Part shown: in pieces, positions 60,601-64,000 of the stretch
Numbering within the stretch: position 1 is the first letter of the stretch
Layout of the letters: the number at the start of each line of letters is the position of its first letter
Assembly: GCA_011390955.1 (NCBI GenBank)
Contig: JAABRM010000023.1
Location: forward strand, 1 to 64,000
Source: Oscillatoriales cyanobacterium
GTDB lineage: Bacteria; Cyanobacteriota; Cyanobacteriia; Cyanobacteriales; Laspinemataceae
Length of the DNA: 64,000 bases
Direction: 5' to 3'
Position numbers and translations under genes: made by a program
Notes under the pieces: generated by a model
Told to the model about the DNA's origin: nothing
The model's database searches: none
The model's input: only the letters and a program-made list of their open reading frames with translations

Positions 60601-63196
60601 TTAACTCATAAATTCTAATCCGAACCAATAAATTATTGACTTGAGATAAAATCACTTGCCCCAAAGCTTCGCAGCGCTCATAGTTAGTATTAAAATATTC
60701 CGTTTCCGCCAACTCTAAATAAAGAGTAACCGTAAGGTCATAGCACTCTTGCCAACTTTCTGGGGCTAACAGAATAACCCCTGTATTTAAATATTTTAAT
60801 GCCGAAGCATAAGCCATCGATGCTTTAGCTTTTTTGCCCGCAGTCAGATTCAACTCAGCCAACTGATAGCGTTCCTCTTGGCTGGGCAGTAATTCTATTC
60901 CATAATTCAGTTGATTGACAATATCAAAAATTTTTGCTGCTTGTTTTTTATCTGGGGTATGCTGCCATAGGGATTGGCCAATTTTTAAATGAGTAGCTTT
61001 CCGTGCCTCATCACCAATTAAAGCATAAGCCGATTGTTGCACTCGGTCATGTAAAAACTTATAACTTAAAGACAAATTTTTAATCTTGGCTGCATCTTCT
61101 AACGAGGCATCCTGGAAAAACTTATAAGCTTGACTCGTGGGTAAAATTAAACCTTCTTCTAACGCTGGCCATAAAGCTGATGCGGTTTCTCCTAAAGATT
61201 TTTCTGAGACGATCGCTAAAGTTTGTAAATCAAATTGGTTATCAATACAGGCCGCTAATTTGAGCATATTTTGCGTAGCTTCTGGCAATTTTATCAACTG
61301 AGATGCCATAAAATCGACCACATCATTACTAATAGCGAGAGCTTTAATTTGCGCGATATCGCATTGCCAATAGTCCCCGCTCGGTACATCAATAGTTGCG
61401 GCTGCTGAATCGTTGCTTTTGCCCACATAATAAATTAAACCAATTTGGTGCAAAAATTTCAAAAATTGAATCGTAAAAAATGGGTTGCCTTGGGTTTTGA
61501 TCTCTACTAACTCAGTCAAGGGCAGGGCAACGGATGGCTCACACTTAAGAGTGTCAGCAATTAAGCAATTCAGAGAATTAAAATCTAACGGTTTGAGCGT
61601 AATTTTAGCCACCGACTGTTCGGCGTTGGGCAGGGATTGCAACATCAACATTAAAGGATGCGCCGGAAATACTTCATTATCGCGATACGCCCCAATCAAT
61701 AGTAAATAATTAACCTCATTTTCACCCAGTAAATTGTGCATCAATTTTAAAGAAGCAGAGTCAGCCCATTGTAGGTCATCCAGGAAAATCACCAGGGGAT
61801 GTTCTGGGGCAGCAAAAACCTGAATGAATTTCTGAAATAATAAATTAAACCGATTTTTCGCCGCCTTGCCGGATAATTTTTCCACCGGAGGTTGGGAACC
61901 GATTAACAATTCTAATTCCGGGATTACATCAATAATTACTCGAGCATTTTTGCCCAGGGCTTGAAGAATTTTTCCTTGCCATTGCTGCACCGAGGCTTCA
62001 CTTTCAGTCAGCAGTTGCCGAATTAAGTCAGCAAATCCCCGGACGATCGCACTCAAAGGAATATCCCGCTGAAATTGATCGTATTTTCCCGAAATAAAAT
62101 AACCTCGCTGTCGAATAATTGGTTTATGTATTTCATGGACTAAGGCTGATTTTCCAATTCCAGAAAAACCCGTCACCAGCATGAGTTTAACTCCTCTTTC
62201 CTCGGTCTGAGTCCCGGTCTGAGTCAGAGACGGTTGCGGGGGGTTAGCTACTTGATTAAACCCATCTAGCAGGATTTGAACTTCGGTTTCTCTGCCGTAG
62301 AGTTTTTCTGGAATTATGAAGCGATCGGCTACATCTTTTTCCGCTAAAGCAAAGGAGGTAATTTGCCCATTTGCGGTATATTGTTTTAAACAAATATCTA
62401 AATCATGCCAAATCCCGATCGCACTTTGATAGCGGTCTTCGGCGGTTTTTGCCATTAATTTCAGGATAATTGCTGCCACGACATCGGGAATTTCTGGATT
62501 AAGTGTTTTAGGAGATATCGGGGGTTTAGCAATATGGCAATGAATTAACTCTATTGGGTCAGTAGAGGCAAAAGGTAACTGCCCCGTTAAAAGCTCATAA
62601 AACGTCACCCCAAGGGAATAGAAATCGGTGCGATAATCGATGCCTCGATTCATCCGTCCCGTTTGTTCAGGAGAAATATAAGCCAGAGTTCCTTCTAGGA
62701 CATTGGGAGTGAAAATTTCCTGAGTTTCTCTGGGCAATACAGACGCAATACTAAAATCAATCAGCTTGACTTGTTTACTTTCCGGGTTAATCAGAATATT
62801 GTCCGGCTTAATATCTTTGTGAATAATTCGACTTTGTAAGAGTTGGTTTAAGGTTTGCACCATTTGCAGGGCGATCGTCAGAAATTCCCCGATCGATAAC
62901 GGTTGATTTTGGGTATAATCTCTCAGAGAAATTCCCCCAAAGTCTTCCATCACCAGCACATAACCATTGCCATAGTTTTCTAGGCTAAGTGGTCGGACGA
63001 TTCCCGCGATTTTAAGATGCTTTATCAGACTGTATTGATGGCGAAACTGAACTAATTCTGTGAAGCTGGGATACTCGTTTGCTAAATATTTGAGAATTAC
63101 GCGGTTTCCGTCTAATTCTTGAGCAGCCCGATAAACTTTCGTGCGATCGCTGCTATAGATTTCTTCAATGACTTGATACCCTGGAAGTTTAATCAT
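57647..63196 (-). CDS. Ser/Thr kinase - ATPase - GAF - histidine kinase (paralogue B)
   Basis: This 1,849-residue protein is colinear with the downstream paralogue. It has a kinase domain ([57 protein letters not shown]), an ATPase with Walker [16 protein letters not shown], a helical region, GAF (about 1340-1510; [15 protein letters not shown]), a coiled coil and a histidine kinase. The latter has [20 protein letters not shown] (about residue 1575), [27 protein letters not shown] and [11 protein letters not shown]. Unlike paralogue A its G1 box is canonical. The 39-bp gap makes an operon (B then A) likely. Cytosolic. No response-regulator gene is in the window, so the partner is unknown. Confidence 0.92.
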   Translation of the reverse strand: MIKLPGYQVIEEIYSSDRTKVYRAAQELDGNRVILKYLANEYPSFTELVQFRHQYSLIKHLKIAGIVRPLSLENYGNGYVLVMEDFGGISLRDYTQNQPLSIGEFLTIALQMVQTLNQLLQSRIIHKDIKPDNILINPESKQVKLIDFSIASVLPRETQEIFTPNVLEGTLAYISPEQTGRMNRGIDYRTDFYSLGVTFYELLTGQLPFASTDPIELIHCHIAKPPISPKTLNPEIPDVVAAIILKLMAKTAEDRYQSAIGIWHDLDICLKQYTANGQITSFALAEKDVADRFIIPEKLYGRETEVQILLDGFNQVANPPQPSLTQTGTQTEERGVKLMLVTGFSGIGKSALVHEIHKPIIRQRGYFISGKYDQFQRDIPLSAIVRGFADLIRQLLTESEASVQQWQGKILQALGKNARVIIDVIPELELLIGSQPPVEKLSGKAAKNRFNLLFQKFIQVFAAPEHPLVIFLDDLQWADSASLKLMHNLLGENEVNYLLLIGAYRDNEVFPAHPLMLMLQSLPNAEQSVAKITLKPLDFNSLNCLIADTLKCEPSVALPLTELVEIKTQGNPFFTIQFLKFLHQIGLIYYVGKSNDSAAATIDVPSGDYWQCDIAQIKALAISNDVVDFMASQLIKLPEATQNMLKLAACIDNQFDLQTLAIVSEKSLGETASALWPALEEGLILPTSQAYKFFQDASLEDAAKIKNLSLSYKFLHDRVQQSAYALIGDEARKATHLKIGQSLWQHTPDKKQAAKIFDIVNQLNYGIELLPSQEERYQLAELNLTAGKKAKASMAYASALKYLNTGVILLAPESWQECYDLTVTLYLELAETEYFNTNYERCEALGQVILSQVNNLLVRIRIYELKIQIATAKNQLQEAVDIGLNVLKSLDIPLVDALPTGAIVKDLHNLPKMTDPVKLAALRILIIIAPAAYNATPELVPLLTLTMVNICIQGGNSSLAAYAYAFYGVFLCSQMEQIETGYEFGQQALQVLEQFDDLEIKGKVYHLVNVAIRHWRESARDTIAPWLDTIQFTLDAGDIEYACYAAMGYCIGIFLVGEPLDAVVAKQATYLNLMQKFKQEFPYNGTCLWGQMVLNLAGLVESSNDPTCLIGELANEVTAVPILRENNNIQTLFVVYLGKTFLSYLFKDYEAAVANAAIASEYQQAMGGLLAIAQYPFYESLALLACYPQVNPSQQSAYLEKVAANQEKMKIWATNAPMNFQHKYDLVEGEKARILGENWLATELYERAIDGAKNSGYIQEEALANELAAEFYLACGRTKVTQTYLIDAYYAYARWGAKKKVEHLTESHRELLSPVFSHQTMEISTTTTVSSSSQSNLSVSQSMSSTGNSSVLDLLSAMKASQALSGEIYLDRLLAKLMQICQENAGAQKCAIILPEENDWAIATLSVLDPLSDPEIPPQLNWITLGESREIPLTVVRYVQRTEETLILADATLDPTFAADPYITEQKPKSILCMPFRNRGQIGGLLYLENQAIAQAFSRDRLELLNLFTAQAAISLENAQLYNSLEQQVQERTQELHEKNLRLKQAIQELKRTQSQMIYTEKMSSLGQIVAGIAHEINNPVSFIYGNIDHTCEYVEDLINLLKLYQGKYPHPDPEIQEEIEAIDLEFLQEDLEKILNSMKNGAQRISHIVKSLRNFSRLDEAEMKPVDIHDGLESTLTLLKSRWQGSENFPEIKLIKNYGKLPKVTCYASGINQVFMNILNNAFDVLSQPIAGEPNSPNEGADLSPPMIRISTELTNTYSVKIHIADNGPGISAKIQKKIFDPFFTTKPVGSGTGLGLSISYQVVVEKHRGKLSCISQPGKGAEFIIEIPVQPTAIAGSKNEIEASLMP

Positions 63197-63296
63197 GTTC
63201 TAGCCTGGTACTGGGACAAATTTAATTTAATCAATGGTAGCAATTTTTAACTCAATCTGGTTAAAATTATCGCCGTTCCTGGTCAGAGGTAAGGCA

Positions 63297-63331
63297 AATG
63301 TCGGAGCAAATTGAGCGATTGCCCCGACATT
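63297..63331. other. Strong hairpin between sbcC and the kinase operon
   Basis: AATGTCGG-A-GCAA and TTGC-C-CCGACATT form a 12-bp stem with one mismatch around a 9-nt loop. There is no T-run, so it may be a processing or roadblock structure in the 190-bp gap rather than a standard terminator. Confidence 0.5.
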
Positions 63332-63386
63332 TCGGGAACCTTCATAGAAAAAATTTTAGGGTTTTTGCCGATAAATTAGTTCTACA

Positions 63387-64000
63387 TTATAGCATTTCTA
63401 GCTCAAGACGAGAGCCGTTGGGTGATTTATAAACTCGGACTTGAGTTGGTAATCTTTCGGCTAAATCCCGCACATGGGTAATTACACCAATCATACGCGA
63501 TCGCTGGCGTAAACTTTCCAGAATTTGGGTCACACCTTCTAAAGTTTCGGCATCCAAAGTGCCGAATCCTTCATCTAAAAATAAACTGCCTAAATCTGCC
63601 CCCATTGAAAGGCGTTCCGACAAAGCCAAAGCCATTGATAAAGAAGCAGCAAAAGTCTCGCCCCCAGAAAGAGTTCTGACCCGGCGCTTTTCGCCCCCAT
63701 TCCAGTTATCTTCTACCCAATATTCGCCATTTTCAATGGTTAACTTATATCGAGCATCAGATAATTCTTGTAAAAGCACCGTTGCCCGGGCTAAAAGTTC
63801 CGCTTCTAAATGTTCTAAAATATACGCTTGAAACTCATTAGTTTTCAGATTTTGGGCTAAAGTGTGATAAGTTTCTGCTTCTTGCTTGAGACATTCTTGC
63901 TGGCTTTCTAAAACATTTAATTGCTGAATTTTACTTTGGCTAACTTGAATCCACACCGTTAATTCCGTGCGCCGATCGCTGGCTTGTTTCAGTTGTTTTT
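63387..64000 (-). CDS. sbcC: Exonuclease subunit SbcC, C-terminal part (runs off the window)
   Basis: The frame is open to the right edge (…KQLKQASDRRTELTVWIQV), so about 204 C-terminal residues are visible and the start lies outside. The sequence is the C-terminal ATPase half of an SMC/Rad50-like protein: end of a coiled coil, then ELSDARYKL, ABC signature LSGGETFAASLSMALALSE, Walker B LGSLFLDEGFGTLD, and a VITHVRDLAERLP D-loop/H-loop region. SbcC with SbcD cleaves DNA hairpins and blocked ends. The short tail ends RVYKSPNGSRLELEML. The methionine codon or GTG near 63956 is internal, not the true start. Confidence 0.9.
   Translation of the reverse strand, partial: KQLKQASDRRTELTVWIQVSQSKIQQLNVLESQQECLKQEAETYHTLAQNLKTNEFQAYILEHLEAELLARATVLLQELSDARYKLTIENGEYWVEDNWNGGEKRRVRTLSGGETFAASLSMALALSERLSMGADLGSLFLDEGFGTLDAETLEGVTQILESLRQRSRMIGVITHVRDLAERLPTQVRVYKSPNGSRLELEML

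Noticed and set aside
63956-63956. Apparent start of a 189-residue protein at the right edge
   Set aside because: The codon is an internal GTG; the frame stays open to base 64000 and the sequence is only the C-terminal part of SbcC.

Overview
This looks like a 64 kb chromosomal piece of a filamentous, probably Oscillatoriales-type, cyanobacterium. The basis is the very frequent HIP1 octamer GCGATCGC in coding and non-coding DNA, a CpcS/CpeS-type bilin lyase, several cyanobacteria-restricted small families (DUF1815-, DUF2839- and DUF928-like), TPR-CHAT and CHASE2-cyclase genes, giant kinase-ATPase-GAF-histidine kinase proteins, a cyanoexosortase locus, and many dispersed short repeats. No rRNA, tRNA, CRISPR array, prophage or complete transposase gene was seen.

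Layout. 1-12 kb: an alpha/beta hydrolase, small conserved cyanobacterial proteins, a DinG-like helicase that has lost its catalytic motifs, a secreted Gly/Ser/Arg-rich protein, a DUF1517-like protein, two paralogous pentapeptide-repeat proteins, and tyrA. 12-19 kb: a small conserved protein with a good terminator, long TTGGTTG/CAACAAA tracts, a beta-CASP metallo-hydrolase, a CpcS-type lyase and a coiled-coil protein built of twelve 37-residue repeats. 19-28 kb: a minus-strand pair (TPR-CHAT protease-like protein, then CHASE2-adenylate cyclase), a small protein, a tRNA-dihydrouridine synthase and an HTH-NACHT NTPase. 28-32.5 kb: fermentation genes pflB and pflA, then a small protein that shares a 21-bp operator-like sequence with pflB. 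32.7-37.3 kb: a UbiD decarboxylase, a TPR-methyltransferase and a type-1b aspartate/prephenate aminotransferase. 38.5-42.3 kb: a PEP-CTERM protein, exosortase, exosortase-associated protein and HpsJ-like protein. 42.7-45.5 kb: an AAA+ ATPase, KptA and a protein of unknown function. 45.7-52 kb: a CrtI-type desaturase, a candidate small RNA, a membrane-anchored EEP hydrolase, a DUF928 protein, a propeller-transglutaminase and a 45-residue membrane protein. 52-63 kb: two tandem ~1,830-residue multidomain kinases. 63.4 kb to the edge: the 3' end of sbcC.

How the genes work together. PflA installs the glycyl radical in PflB for dark anaerobic fermentation, and the shared dyad suggests the small protein at 32.3 kb is co-regulated. 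The exosortase set would sort the PEP-CTERM protein encoded just upstream. TyrA and the type-1b aminotransferase could supply two steps of the arogenate route to tyrosine. The CHAT/CHASE2-cyclase pair, the NACHT protein and the giant kinases form a large signalling and possibly defence component.

Intergenic DNA is rich in repeats: two MITE-like families (ends TATAGC...GCTATA and ATACCATTT...AAATGGTAT), tandem 95-bp and 103-bp arrays, and AATTGATAATTG-, GGTGTAGG- and CAACAAC-type simple tracts. Several start sites were moved to internal ATG codons where a Shine-Dalgarno sequence or a paralogue supported this. All function calls come from reading motifs; no database search was run.
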